From an uncultured Holophaga sp. (GTDB lineage Bacteria > Acidobacteriota > Holophagae > Holophagales > Holophagaceae): 64,000 bases of DNA. This document shows, in pieces, positions 50,816 through 59,947 of the stretch. The notes beneath the pieces were generated by a model, which was given only the letters and a program-made list of their open reading frames with translations, did not search any database and was not told the DNA's origin. Location of the stretch: contig NZ_OY781925.1 in assembly GCF_963677305.1 (NCBI RefSeq), forward strand, positions 309,501 to 373,500. Reading direction: 5' to 3'. Made by a program: the position numbers and the translations under genes. How positions within the stretch are numbered: the stretch's first letter is position 1; each line of letters begins with the position of its first letter.

Positions 50816-51301
50816 ATGTGCAGCTGGACCGCCTTTGAGACCGACCTGATCCGCCCCGGATGGATTCTCCTGGGCTGGACCCGCTCGGGGCTGAGCCTGC
50901 TCCGCCTCTGCCCCGAGCGGCCAGAGGTCGGCAGCACCCCTCCACCAGCCTGGGTGGCCGAGGCCATCCGCCGGATCCAGGCCTTCCTCGCCGGCAGCGG
51001 ACACTGCATGGAGGGGATTCCTATGGATCTCGGCCCGGTGACCCCCTTCCACCGCCAGGTCCTGGAAGTCCTGCGCCGCACCCGCCAGGGGCAGACCCTG
51101 ACCTACGGCGAAGTGGCCCTCCTGGCGGGCTCCCCACGGGCAGCCCGGGCCGTGGGCCAGGCCGTGGCCCGCAACCCCCTGCCCATCCTCATTCCCTGCC
51201 ACCGCGTGGTGGCCGCCCAGGGACCAGGCGGCTTCAGCCTCTTCGGCAGCCTCGAGTGCAAGCGCCGCCTCCTGGCCCTGGAGGGCGTCCACCTTGCCTG
51301 A
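50816..51301 (+). CDS. ogt: Methylated-DNA-[protein]-cysteine S-methyltransferase
   Basis: 161 residues. The suicide alkyl-acceptor Cys is in ILIPCHRVVAAQGP (about residue 127). The DNA-binding helix-turn-helix region TPFHRQVLEVLRRTRQGQTLTYGEVALLAGSPRAARAVGQAVARNP precedes it, with the arginine finger in place. The enzyme removes O6-alkyl groups from guanine. No Ada regulatory domain, so it is an Ogt-like form. It overlaps the next gene by 8 nt. Confidence 0.95.
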   Translation: MCSWTAFETDLIRPGWILLGWTRSGLSLLRLCPERPEVGSTPPPAWVAEAIRRIQAFLAGSGHCMEGIPMDLGPVTPFHRQVLEVLRRTRQGQTLTYGEVALLAGSPRAARAVGQAVARNPLPILIPCHRVVAAQGPGGFSLFGSLECKRRLLALEGVHLA

Positions 51302-51782
51302 GCGCCCCCGCGCCCTCTACTGGCTCCCGGCCCTCCTCTGGATCGGCATCATTGCGGTGGAGTCCACCCAGGGCTTCTCCTCAGCCCACACGGACTCCTG
51401 GCTCCGCCCCCTCTTCTCGCGCCTCCTCCCGGACCTCTCCCAGCCCTCCTGGGAGCTCCTGCACAAGGGCCTCCGCAAGCTTGGCCACTGGACCGGCTAC
51501 TTCATCCTGGCGACCACCCTCCACTGGGGCTTCAGGCATGGGGACAGGCACACCTGGCGGTGGCTCCGGGCCCTCGCCGCCCTCGGCCTGGTCCTCCTGG
51601 TGGCCTCCCTGGATGAGCTCCACCAGGCCTTCCTCCCCAGCCGCACCGGAAGTCCCTGGGACGTCCTCCTGGATCTCTTCGGGGGCTGCTGCGCCATCAC
51701 CCTGGCCCGCCTCCGCTCCCACTGGACCCGACCAAAGCGCGAAGGCGGGCCCGAGCGCCCCGGCCTCAGCTATCCTGATTGA
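51294..51782 (+). CDS. VanZ-like integral membrane protein
   Basis: 162 residues, TTG start within the end of the alkyltransferase gene. Four hydrophobic segments (about 8-24, 58-78, 88-105 and 122-140). KLGHWTGYFILATTLHWGF and SLDELHQAFLPSRTGSPWDVLLDLFGG are the VanZ-family signatures (the DExHQ...R...DxxxN-like motif). VanZ relatives have been linked to teicoplanin resistance, but most have no known role. It ends 3 nt before ftsQ. Confidence 0.88.
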   Translation: MPERPRALYWLPALLWIGIIAVESTQGFSSAHTDSWLRPLFSRLLPDLSQPSWELLHKGLRKLGHWTGYFILATTLHWGFRHGDRHTWRWLRALAALGLVLLVASLDELHQAFLPSRTGSPWDVLLDLFGGCCAITLARLRSHWTRPKREGGPERPGLSYPD

Positions 51783-51785
51783 TCC

Positions 51786-52577
51786 ATGGCCCTTCCCTCC
51801 CGCACCCGCCCCAAGCGTCCCTGGCTCCCCTGGGTGCGCCTGGGCCTCGTAGTCCTTGTGGTCGCCGGCGTCGGCTACGGGGCCCTGGAGATCGCCCAGC
51901 GCTACCTGGGCCTGCAAAAGCTCACCATCGAGCAGATCACCGTCACCGGGTGCCGGGGTGAGCGCCAGGTCGAAATCCAGACCCTGGCCGAGAAGCTCTG
52001 CCTCAAGCGCCCCCTCTTCTGGTTTGACGCCGAGCGCCTGCGCCGTGAGGTCGAGGAGCGCCGCTGGGTCCGGGGCCTCCTGATCCGCCGCGACCCCCCC
52101 GACCGGCTCAGCCTCGTGGTGGATGAGCGCAAACCCCTGCTCTGGGTGGTGCGGCCCAGCGGGGTCTACCTCATGGCGGACGACGGGGTCATCCTCGACC
52201 CCGTCAGCCAGGCCAATCTCGCACCCATCCCCGTGGTGGCGGACCCCGACAGCCAGCAGGACGCCTCCCTGGTGGAACTCATCCGGGTGGCCACCCGGCT
52301 CCGGACCCTTCAGGGTTCCTTCTACGACCGCGTCAATGAACTACGTATGGGTCCCACCGGCCCCATGGTCTTCATCGAAGGCCTGTCCGCCCCCATCCTC
52401 CTTTCCCGGAACGACCCCACCAAGAACATCCCCAACTTCCAGGGCCTCTTCCTCGATCAGTTCGCCAAGCGCCCCGACATCGGCCAGATCCGCTACTTCG
52501 ACCTGCGATGGGACGACGAGATCGCCGTGGGCAACCCGGACCCGGGCCAACCCCCGGTCCAGAAAGCCGAAAAATAA
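51786..52577 (+). CDS. ftsQ: Cell division protein FtsQ
   Basis: 263 residues. A short cytosolic basic N-terminus, one membrane helix (about 16-35), and a POTRA domain (LQKLTIEQITVTGCRGERQVEIQTLAEKL) lead into the beta domain (WVRGLLIRRDPPDRLSLVVDERKPLLWV). FtsQ links FtsA/FtsZ to the periplasmic septal wall machinery through FtsL and FtsB. Its position before ftsA and ftsZ confirms the assignment. Confidence 0.93.
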   Translation: MALPSRTRPKRPWLPWVRLGLVVLVVAGVGYGALEIAQRYLGLQKLTIEQITVTGCRGERQVEIQTLAEKLCLKRPLFWFDAERLRREVEERRWVRGLLIRRDPPDRLSLVVDERKPLLWVVRPSGVYLMADDGVILDPVSQANLAPIPVVADPDSQQDASLVELIRVATRLRTLQGSFYDRVNELRMGPTGPMVFIEGLSAPILLSRNDPTKNIPNFQGLFLDQFAKRPDIGQIRYFDLRWDDEIAVGNPDPGQPPVQKAEK

Positions 52578-52661
52578 GGAAGATCGCCCCCTCCGGACCC
52601 CGAGCCCCGCAGACGGCGTTTTTTCCCTGCAAACACTCCGGACATGCAGCCTGGATGAGGC

Positions 52662-52667
52662 TAGAAT
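52662..52667 (+). promoter_or_regulatory. Putative -10 element of ftsA
   Basis: GGCTAGAAT places TAGAAT about 27 nt upstream of the ftsA ATG, leaving an AAGGAACTAGGAA ribosome-binding region. It would allow ftsAZ transcription independent of ftsQ. No clear -35. Confidence 0.4.
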
Positions 52668-52693
52668 CGGGGATCAAGGAACTAGGAATACTC

Positions 52694-53911
52694 ATGGTCC
52701 AACCTTCTGTCCTCCTCGGCCTGGATCTTGGAGCCAGCAAAATCGTTGCAGTCATCGCCGTGCAGGAGGAGAACGGTCCCCTCACGGTGACGGGTGCCAG
52801 TATCGCCAACCCTGAGGGAGGCATCCGGGGCGGGGAGATCACCGACATCAACCTCACGGTGAACGCCATCGTGAAGTCGGTGGAAGAAGCCATGCGCACC
52901 GCCGGGCAGACCCGGCTGGACGGCATCCGGGTCTCGGTGGACGGACTCCAGTTCAAGGGCGAGAACCTCCGTGACTCCATCACCATCGCCAGCAGCGACC
53001 GGGTGATCACCGCCCACGACCGGGACCGGGTCCTGGAGCAGGCCACCAACGGCTGCAAGCTCGCCAAGGAGGAGCAGGTCCTCCATCGCATCCCCCAGAT
53101 GTTCCACATCAAGGGCCAGCGCGACATCAAGAACCCCGTGAACATGGTGGGGGAGACCCTGGAGGCCGAGGTTCGCATCATCGTGGCCCCCGCCTCGGTC
53201 CTTGAGAACATCACCCGCGCCCTCCACCTCTCCGGACTCCAGGGGGCCACTCTGATGTACTCCCCCCTGGCCAGCGCCGAGGCCGTGCTGAGCCGTGAGG
53301 ACTCGGACCACGGCGCCGTGGTGGTGGACATCGGCGACCACCTGACCCACCTAGGGGTCTTCATGCGGGGCGCCCTCTTCCACTCCGCCGTGCTGCCCAT
53401 CGGTGGCATGCACTTCACCAAGGACCTTGAGATCACCAAGCATCTGGGCGGCATCAGCGTAGCCGAGCGCATCAAGCGCAAGTATGGCACCGCCCTGCCC
53501 ACCCAGGTCCCGGTCGAGGAACTGATCGAACTCGAGGATGAGGGCCGCCAGGTCTCCCGCCGCGAGCTGGCCGAGGTACTCCACGCCCGGGCCGTGGAGC
53601 TGCTCAACATGGTCCAGGCCGAGATCGGCCGCAGCGGCCTCATCCACGAGATCCACGGTGGGGTACATCTGGTGGGCGGCGGTGCCCTCCTGCCCCACCT
53701 TCCCATCCTCGCCCAGAACATCCTCGGCCGCCCCCGGGTGGTCCTGGGCCGGGTCAGCGGGATCCAGGGCCTCCAGCAGGTCCTGGCCAACCCCTTCTAC
53801 GCCAACGCCCTGGGCGCCACCAAGGCCCTCAGCCGCGAGTTCTCCACACCTGGCTCCCGCACCCACTCCCGGGGCGGCGGCCTCATGGGCAAGATCAAGA
53901 ACCTCTTCTGA
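52694..53911 (+). CDS. ftsA: Cell division protein FtsA
   Basis: 405 residues of the actin-like FtsA family. Phosphate-1 motif [17 protein letters not shown] (about 7-23), 1C-domain region around [12 protein letters not shown], phosphate-2 [17 protein letters not shown] (about 214-230), and adenosine motif [19 protein letters not shown] (about 325-343). The C-terminal membrane-targeting amphipathic helix [11 protein letters not shown] is present. FtsA tethers FtsZ filaments to the membrane. Start ATG 52694, with AGGAA upstream. ftsZ follows 23 nt later. Confidence 0.97.
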   Translation: MVQPSVLLGLDLGASKIVAVIAVQEENGPLTVTGASIANPEGGIRGGEITDINLTVNAIVKSVEEAMRTAGQTRLDGIRVSVDGLQFKGENLRDSITIASSDRVITAHDRDRVLEQATNGCKLAKEEQVLHRIPQMFHIKGQRDIKNPVNMVGETLEAEVRIIVAPASVLENITRALHLSGLQGATLMYSPLASAEAVLSREDSDHGAVVVDIGDHLTHLGVFMRGALFHSAVLPIGGMHFTKDLEITKHLGGISVAERIKRKYGTALPTQVPVEELIELEDEGRQVSRRELAEVLHARAVELLNMVQAEIGRSGLIHEIHGGVHLVGGGALLPHLPILAQNILGRPRVVLGRVSGIQGLQQVLANPFYANALGATKALSREFSTPGSRTHSRGGGLMGKIKNLF

Positions 53912-53934
53912 GGCATGCATTACCTGGAGCGTCC

Positions 53935-55149
53935 ATGACGGAAATTCCCTTCCTCCCCAGCCCTGTCCACCTCCCCGGCGCCAGCATCAAGGTCGTCGGG
54001 GTGGGTGGAGCAGGCTGCAACGCCATTGATCGCATGATCGCCAGTGGCGTCTCCGGGGTCCACTTCATCGCCATGAACACCGACCAGCAGAGCCTGGCCC
54101 AGAGCCAGGCCGCTGCCCGCATCGCCCTGGGCCCCCTCAGCATGCGCGGCCTGGGCGCCGGCGGTAACGCCGAGCGGGGCGCCGTCGCCGCCGAGGAGAG
54201 CCGCGAGGAGATCCTGGCCCAACTCCAGGGCGCCGACATGGTCTTCATCACCGGCGGCATGGGCGGTGGCACCGGCACCGGCGCGGCCCCCGTGGTGGCC
54301 AGCTGCGCCCGGGAGCTGGGCGCCCTCACCGTGGCCGTGGTGCTCACCCCCTTCAGCTACGAGGGCGTGAACAAGGCCCAGAAGGCCGCGGCCGGCCTGG
54401 AGAACCTGCGCAACACCGCCGACACCGTCATCGTGGTCTCCAACCAGAAGCTCCTCTCCCACTGTGAGCGGGGCGTCAAGGTGAAGGAGGCCTACCAGGT
54501 GGCCGATGGCGTTCTCATCCAGGGCGTCCGCGGCATCACCGACCTCATCCTGCGCCCCGGCACCCTCAACGGCGACTTCGCCGATGTCGAGGCTGTCCTG
54601 CGCAATGGCCGCGAAGCCCTCATCGGCACCGGCAGCGGCCGCGGCGAGGAAGCCCTCCTGGACGCCCTCCGCCGGGCCCTCGACTGCCCCCTGCTGGAGC
54701 GCGGCACCCGCGGACCCGCCACCCAGGTCATCGTCTCCGTCATGGCCGACTGGGACCGGGTGGAGCTGAGCGCCGTCGAGACGGCCATGAACTTCCTGAG
54801 CCAGCACTACCAGGGCCTGGCCGACATCAAGCTCTGTCAGGTGGACGCCCCCGAGCTGGACGACCGCGCCCTGGTGACCGTACTCGCCTCGGGCTTCGAC
54901 CTCCCCGTGGACACCAGTTTCGAGATGGAGCCCTTCCGCCCCGCCGTCCTGGAAGAGTCCGGCTGCACCTCCCGTGACCTGGGACGGGTCTACGGCGAAC
55001 CCGCCATCGCCCCGGACACCGCCCCCGTCACCCCCACCCGCCTCCTTCCCCAGGCCCCCACCCCCAGCGGCGAGATGGTGGGCCTGGCCGACGATCTGCA
55101 TGTCCCGGCCATCATCCGCATGACCCAGGGCAAGCTGCCCATGGAGTAG
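53935..55149 (+). CDS. ftsZ: Cell division protein FtsZ
   Basis: 404 residues. GTP-binding [15 protein letters not shown] (about 103-117), [15 protein letters not shown] (about 20-34), and T7 loop [11 protein letters not shown] (about 202-212) are all present, so the protein should polymerise and hydrolyse GTP. The linker is short, and the C-terminal peptide is [17 protein letters not shown], a variant of the DxPxFLRR tail that binds FtsA. Some linker and core positions are less conserved than usual. SD GGAG is 5-8 nt before ATG. Confidence 0.97.
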   Translation: MTEIPFLPSPVHLPGASIKVVGVGGAGCNAIDRMIASGVSGVHFIAMNTDQQSLAQSQAAARIALGPLSMRGLGAGGNAERGAVAAEESREEILAQLQGADMVFITGGMGGGTGTGAAPVVASCARELGALTVAVVLTPFSYEGVNKAQKAAAGLENLRNTADTVIVVSNQKLLSHCERGVKVKEAYQVADGVLIQGVRGITDLILRPGTLNGDFADVEAVLRNGREALIGTGSGRGEEALLDALRRALDCPLLERGTRGPATQVIVSVMADWDRVELSAVETAMNFLSQHYQGLADIKLCQVDAPELDDRALVTVLASGFDLPVDTSFEMEPFRPAVLEESGCTSRDLGRVYGEPAIAPDTAPVTPTRLLPQAPTPSGEMVGLADDLHVPAIIRMTQGKLPME

Positions 55150-55152
55150 CCC

Positions 55153-55770
55153 TTGCTTCTCCTGGACCTGGACGGGACCCTCAGCGATCCCCTGGTGGGC
55201 ATCGGCCGCTCCCTCAACCACGCCCTGGAGGCCCACGGCCATCCCGCCCGCCCCCTGGAGGCCCTGGCCTTTGCGGTGGGTCCGCCCCTGGATGAGAGCC
55301 TGGCCAAGCTGAGCGGCTCCCGGGAGCCCGCCCAGGTCCAGAGCCTGGTGGCCAGCTACCGGGAACGCTACGGGCGCATCGGCTACTCGGAGAACACCCT
55401 CTACCCCGGCATCCCCGAGGCCATCGCCGCCCTCCGAGCCAAGGGCCGGACCCTGGCCCTCTGCACCTCCAAGCGCGCCGATTTCGCCGAGCAGATCCTC
55501 CGGATGTTCGGGCTGCGGGAGGCCTTCAGCTTCATAAGCGGTGGGGATGTGGGCATCCAGAAGGGACAGCAGATCGAGTCTCTGCTCCGGGAAGGCCGCA
55601 TCGGCCCGGACGCCTGCATGATCGGTGACCGCGCCCTCGACATTGAGGCCGCCCGGCGCAACGGCCTCAAGGGCATCGGGGTGCTGTGGGGCTACGGCTC
55701 CCGCAGCGAGCTGGAAGCGGCAGGCCCCGACCTGCTCCTGGATGCCCCCTCTGCACTGGCGGAGCTCTGA
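55153..55770 (+). CDS. HAD-superfamily phosphatase (phosphoglycolate phosphatase-like)
   Basis: 205 residues; TTG start 3 nt after ftsZ. HAD motif I LLLDLDGTLSDP (residues 2-13), motif II LCTSKRADF (about 98-106), Lys in IQKGQQIE and motif III MIGDRALDIEAAR (about 157-169). The cap helical region (VGIGRSLNHALEAHG) is of the Gph/PgmB type. Phosphoglycolate or a nucleotide could be substrate. Likely cotranscribed with ftsZ. Confidence 0.87.
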   Translation: MLLLDLDGTLSDPLVGIGRSLNHALEAHGHPARPLEALAFAVGPPLDESLAKLSGSREPAQVQSLVASYRERYGRIGYSENTLYPGIPEAIAALRAKGRTLALCTSKRADFAEQILRMFGLREAFSFISGGDVGIQKGQQIESLLREGRIGPDACMIGDRALDIEAARRNGLKGIGVLWGYGSRSELEAAGPDLLLDAPSALAEL

Positions 55771-55830
55771 GGGAGGCCCCAGACTGGCACCGGATCGATT
55801 CCCGGGAATCCCAAGTCTGGAGTGTCCCCC

Positions 55831-57159
55831 GTGCGCTACCTGCCCCTGGCCCCTTCGGAAGACCGCGCCCTCCTGGACGCCATTGGCGCCGAGCGCCCTG
55901 AGGATCTCCTGGCGGGGCTCCCCCCGGAGCTGCGCCTGCAGAGGCCCTTGGAACTCCCCCCCCACGCCTCCGAGCTGGAGGTGCTCCGCACCCTGGAGGG
56001 GCTGGCCGCACGGAACCGCCCCTTCCACAGCCGCTTCCTGGGGGCTGGGGCCTACAGCCACTACGTACCCGCCGCCGTGGACCACCTGGCCTCCCGCCAG
56101 GAGTGGTTCACCTCCTACACGCCCTACCAACCCGAGATCAGCCAGGGCACCCTCCAGGCCATCTTCGAGTACCAGACCATGATCTGCGCCCTCACTGGGC
56201 TCGAGGTCACCAACGCCAGCATGTACGACGGCGCCACCGCCACCGCCGAGGCCGCCCTCATGGCCGTCCGCCTCACCCGCAAGCGCGGAAGCATCCTGGT
56301 GAGCCAGGGTCTCCATCCCCACACCCGTGAGGTTCTCCGCACCCTCATCGCCCCCCGGGAAGGCCTCAGCTTGGTGGAACTGGACCTGGAGGACGGCGTC
56401 ACCGACCGGCATGACCTGGCCGCCAAGCTGGACACCGACACCGCCTGCGTCCTGGTGGGCTACCCCAACTTCCTGGGCTGCATCGAGGATCTGGCGGCCC
56501 TGGCGGAGCTGGTCCATGCCGCCGGCGCCCTCCTCGTCTCCGTCACCCAGGAGGCCCTGGCCTTCGGCTGGGTCCAGCCCCCCGGTAACCTGGGCGCCGA
56601 CCTGGCCACGGGCGAGGCCATGAGCTTCGGCAACCGCACCAGCTTCGGCGGCCCCTTCCTGGGCTTCCTGGCCGCCCGGGACAGCGCCAAGCGCGAGATG
56701 CCCGGTCGCCTCATCGGCGAGACCCGGGATGCCGATGGCCGCCGGGGCTGCGTCCTCACCCTGGCCAGCCGGGAGCAGCACATACGCCGGGACAAGGCCA
56801 CCTCCAACATCTGCTCCAACCAGGCCCTGGTGGCCCTGCGGGCCAACATCTTCCTCCAGCTGGCCGGGCCCACCGGACTCTCGGGCCTGGCGGAACAGAA
56901 TGCCGCCAAGGCCCGCTACCTCCGGCAAATCCTGCTGGACACCGGCCACTTTGGGCCCGGATGGCCCCAGCCCTTCTTCAACGAGTTCACCCTGGGGTGC
57001 CAGGACGAGGTGCCGGAGCTCCAGCAGCGCTGCCGGGAGGCGGGCATTCTCCCCGGCCTCGACCTGGAGCCCTATGGGTGGCCTGGCCACATGCTCTGGT
57101 GTGCCACCGAGCTGAACACCCGGGAGGAGATGGATGTCCTGAAGGAGGTGCTCCGATGA
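55831..57159 (+). CDS. gcvPA: Glycine dehydrogenase (decarboxylating) subunit 1
   Basis: 442 residues, GTG start at 55831 chosen because MRYLPLAPSED is the family N-terminus (another GTG lies at 55822). Family motifs: GAGAYSHYVPAAVDHL, FTSYTPYQPEISQGTLQAIFEYQTMICALTGLEVTNASMYDGATATAEA, and late EQHIRRDKATSNICSNQALVALRANIFL. It is the N-terminal half of the split P-protein of the glycine cleavage system; together with GcvPB it decarboxylates glycine on PLP. gcvT and gcvH are not in this window. Its stop overlaps the gcvPB start (ATGA). Confidence 0.96.
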   Translation: MRYLPLAPSEDRALLDAIGAERPEDLLAGLPPELRLQRPLELPPHASELEVLRTLEGLAARNRPFHSRFLGAGAYSHYVPAAVDHLASRQEWFTSYTPYQPEISQGTLQAIFEYQTMICALTGLEVTNASMYDGATATAEAALMAVRLTRKRGSILVSQGLHPHTREVLRTLIAPREGLSLVELDLEDGVTDRHDLAAKLDTDTACVLVGYPNFLGCIEDLAALAELVHAAGALLVSVTQEALAFGWVQPPGNLGADLATGEAMSFGNRTSFGGPFLGFLAARDSAKREMPGRLIGETRDADGRRGCVLTLASREQHIRRDKATSNICSNQALVALRANIFLQLAGPTGLSGLAEQNAAKARYLRQILLDTGHFGPGWPQPFFNEFTLGCQDEVPELQQRCREAGILPGLDLEPYGWPGHMLWCATELNTREEMDVLKEVLR

Positions 57160-58682
57160 TCCACCGTGACCGCGAGCCCTTGGCCTTTGAGCTCTCCGTC
57201 CCCGGCAGGGTGGGCATGGACCTCCCCACTCTGGACGTCCCCCCTGCAGGCGAGGCCCTGCCACCCCACCTGCGCCGCACCAGCATCCCCGTGCTCCCCG
57301 AGCTGAGCGAGGTAGAGGTCATCCGCCACTTCACCCGGCTCTCCCACCTGAACTACGGGGTGGACGACGGCATCTATCCCCTGGGTTCCTGCACCATGAA
57401 GCACAACCCCCGGCTCAACGAGCGGGTGGCTGCTCTCCCCGCCTTCGCCGACAGCCACCCCCTGGCCGACCCCGCCGATGTGCAGGGCAACCTCGCCGCC
57501 CTCCACCTGCTCCAGACCTGGCTTGCCGAGATCACCGGGCTCCCGGCCGTCTCCCTCCAGCCCAGCGCCGGAGCCTCGGGTGAGCTCACCGGCGTCATGC
57601 TCATCCGGGCCCGCCAGGTGGCCAGGGGGGATGCCCGCCGCCTCATCCTCATCCCGGACTCCGGCCACGGCACCAACCCCGCCACGGCGACCATGGCCGG
57701 CTACGAGGTGATCGAGTTGCCCTCCGCCCCCGACGGCACCATCAGCTTCGAGGATGTGACGGACCACACGGGGCGGCTGCACAAGGGACTCCGTACCCTG
57801 ATCGCGGAACGGGGACCCGAGATCGCCGGAGCCATGATCACCAACCCCAACACCCTGGGGGTCTTCGAATACCGCATCCGGGAGATCGCGGACCTGCTGC
57901 ACGCTGCGGGTGCCCTGCTCTACATGGATGGCGCCAACATGAATGCCCTGGTGGGCCTAGCCCGGCCGGGGGACTTCGGGGTGGATGTCATGCATCTCAA
58001 CCTCCACAAGACCTTCTCGACGCCCCATGGGGGCGGGGGCCCCGGCGCCGGTCCCGTGGCCTGCACCCTGGAGCTGGCACCCTACCTGCCCCGCCCGGTG
58101 GTCACCCGGGAGGGTGAGCGCTACAACCTGGGCTGGGATCGCCCCCAGAGCATCGGCAAGGTCCATGGCTTCCACGGCAACTTCGGCATCGCCCTCCGGG
58201 CCCTGGCCTACTGCCTGAGCCATGGCTCCGACGGGCTCCGCGCCGCCACCCTCCGGGCCATCGTCAACGCCAACTACCTGCGGAAGCGTCTGGAGGGCAC
58301 CTATGGTCTGCCCATCCCCAGTCCCAGCCTCCATGAGGTGGTCTTCAGCGACGCCAAGCTGGCCGCCTGCGGTGTCCACACCCTGGATGTGGCCAAGGGC
58401 CTCATCGACCGGGGCTTCCATCCCCCCACCATCTACTTCCCCCTCATCGTGCCCGGAGCCCTCATGATCGAGCCCACCGAGAGCGAGAGCAAGGCGGAGC
58501 TGGACGCCTTCATCGCCGCCCTGGAGGACATCGCCGCCCAGGCCCGCACCGATCCTGACCGGCTCCACCAAGCCCCCACCCAAGCCCCCCTCCGCCGCAT
58601 GGACGAGACCACCGCCGCCCGCAAGCCCATCCTCAAATGGGACCCGCCTGTTCCACGTGGAACAGACGGGGATGAAAGATAA
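57156..58682 (+). CDS. gcvPB: Glycine dehydrogenase (decarboxylating) subunit 2
   Basis: 508 residues. The PLP lysine lies in DVMHLNLHKTFSTPHGGGGPG (about 284-304). HLNYGVDDGIYPLGSCTMKHNPRLNE and SLQPSAGASGELTGVMLIRA are characteristic. It forms the C-terminal half of the P-protein with GcvPA. The end is unusual: the last codons (PVPRGTDGDER) come from a perfect parS palindrome and the left end of repeat copy B, which supplies the stop codon. Confidence 0.96.
   Translation: MIHRDREPLAFELSVPGRVGMDLPTLDVPPAGEALPPHLRRTSIPVLPELSEVEVIRHFTRLSHLNYGVDDGIYPLGSCTMKHNPRLNERVAALPAFADSHPLADPADVQGNLAALHLLQTWLAEITGLPAVSLQPSAGASGELTGVMLIRARQVARGDARRLILIPDSGHGTNPATATMAGYEVIELPSAPDGTISFEDVTDHTGRLHKGLRTLIAERGPEIAGAMITNPNTLGVFEYRIREIADLLHAAGALLYMDGANMNALVGLARPGDFGVDVMHLNLHKTFSTPHGGGGPGAGPVACTLELAPYLPRPVVTREGERYNLGWDRPQSIGKVHGFHGNFGIALRALAYCLSHGSDGLRAATLRAIVNANYLRKRLEGTYGLPIPSPSLHEVVFSDAKLAACGVHTLDVAKGLIDRGFHPPTIYFPLIVPGALMIEPTESESKAELDAFIAALEDIAAQARTDPDRLHQAPTQAPLRRMDETTAARKPILKWDPPVPRGTDGDER
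58649..58664. promoter_or_regulatory. Perfect parS site at the gcvPB 3' end
   Basis: TGTTCCACGTGGAACA is a 16-bp perfect palindrome identical to the consensus ParB-binding site of many bacteria. It lies in the last codons of gcvPB, three bases before repeat copy B begins. Confidence 0.8.
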
Positions 58683-58976
58683 AAAGCCTTGAGCCACGGA
58701 TGCACCCAGATGAACACGGATGGGGCCTGCCCCCCCGGGTGACCGGGATGAACCGCCTCGGACAGGTTCAGAGGGCGAGGGTCAGCCCAGGGCACGCTCG
58801 CGTGACCCTGGCTGCCCCTCTCCCTCTGAACGCGGACGGTCTCCGTCCGCCCCCGCGCAGCGGGGCGTCCAGGCGGGGCACCCCGGTCACCCGAGCCGCA
58901 CCCGTCCCGGCTTTTATCCGTGCACATCCGTGCTCATCCGTGGCTGATGCGCCTTTCGGCTTTTCCCTTCATCCCC
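58668..58976 (+). repeat. Palindromic dispersed repeat, copy B (full length)
   Basis: About 309 nt, non-coding. The left end GGGGATGAAAG...AAAAGCC and right end GGCTTTTCCCTTCATCCCC are imperfect terminal inverted repeats. Internally: nested arms (ACGGATGCACCC / TATCCGTGCACATCCGTG), GGTTCAGAGGGCGAGGG pairing with CCCTCTCCCTCTGAAC, hairpin GCGGACGGTCTCCGTCCGC and hairpin CCCGCGCAGCGGG. The core starts at 58828. It fills the gap between convergent gcvPB and the SPFH gene and ends 2 nt from the latter's stop. Confidence 0.88.
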
Positions 58977-58978
58977 GG

Positions 58979-59890
58979 CTACTTCCTCGCGCCCACCTGG
59001 ATCAGCGGCGTGGCGCCCCCCATGGGGGTGATGATCAGGTTGCCCTTGCCCCCGATGTCCCTCAGCGCCTGTATCCGCTGGTACTCGATGATCTGCGGCG
59101 TCAGGCTCGCGCTCACGATCTGCTGGGCCTTGGCCTGGCCCTCGGCCTCGATGCGCTTGCGCTCGGCCTCCTGCTTCTCCTTCTGCAGCACAAAGGCCAT
59201 CTTCTGCGCCTCCTGGTCCGCCGCGATCTTGTCATTGATGGCCCGGGTGATCTGATCCGGCAGGATCACATTCCGCAGCAAGGCCTGCTCCAGGTTGATC
59301 CCCCGAGCCTGGAAGGAGGCCTTCAGCGTCTTGGTCACCTGGTCCACAAAGGCCTGCCGCTTGGTGGTGTAAAGCTCCGTGGCCGTCAGGTTCGCCGCCG
59401 AGTCCCGCAGACTCGCCCGGATCTCGCTGCGGATGATCTTGGCCTCCACATCCGGCCCGATCTCACTGTAGATCCGGGCCACCTTGCCCAGCTCCAGCGA
59501 ATAGAAAATGGTGCAATCCAGCTTCACCGTCAGGCCATCACTGGTGATCACCTGGATGGAGTCATCCCCCCGCCGCTGTCCCTCATCCGCCACATTGGAC
59601 ATGGTGTAGTTCTGGGTGCGGATCTCCATCTCCACCACCCGGGCGAAGGGGTTGATGAAGTGCAGCCCCGAGGGCAGGGCCTGGTCGCTCACCTTGCCGA
59701 AGAGCACCACCACCCCCGCCTGCCCCGGGGGCACGATGACCGCCATGGAGCCCAGGAAGAGGAGGACACCCAGCACCACGCCCCCGTACTGCAGCGGCAC
59801 CAGCCGCTTGGAGAGCGGATAGCCCACCTTGGACTTGATGCGCCAGGCGAAGAGACCAGCGAGGATGAGCAGAACAGCAAGCACGACCAT
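58979..59890 (-). CDS. SPFH/prohibitin-family membrane protein
   Basis: 303 residues. Two N-terminal hydrophobic segments (about 1-17 and 34-54), then an SPFH (band 7) domain: IVPPGQAGVVVLFGKVSDQALPSGLHFINPFARVVEMEIRTQNYTM ... SDGLTVKLDCTIFYSLELGKVARIYSEIGPD. A helical coiled coil follows, rich in Gln, Lys and Glu (AADQEAQKMAFVLQKEKQEAERKRIEAEGQAKA). Prohibitin/HflK-HflC relatives form membrane rings that regulate FtsH-type proteolysis. No nfeD or hfl partner is adjacent. SD GGGAG. Confidence 0.93.
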   Translation of the reverse strand: MVVLAVLLILAGLFAWRIKSKVGYPLSKRLVPLQYGGVVLGVLLFLGSMAVIVPPGQAGVVVLFGKVSDQALPSGLHFINPFARVVEMEIRTQNYTMSNVADEGQRRGDDSIQVITSDGLTVKLDCTIFYSLELGKVARIYSEIGPDVEAKIIRSEIRASLRDSAANLTATELYTTKRQAFVDQVTKTLKASFQARGINLEQALLRNVILPDQITRAINDKIAADQEAQKMAFVLQKEKQEAERKRIEAEGQAKAQQIVSASLTPQIIEYQRIQALRDIGGKGNLIITPMGGATPLIQVGARK

Positions 59891-59947
59891 GGTGACTCCC
59901 GGGGGTTGATGGCCCGATTATCCATGACCCGGACGGCTCAGCCCAGG

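Noticed and set aside
53920..57264. 1114-codon open frame on the minus strand opposite ftsZ, the HAD gene and gcvPA
   Set aside because: Antisense to several conserved genes; the translation is low-complexity Gly/Ala/Gln/Val, an artefact of GC-rich third positions.
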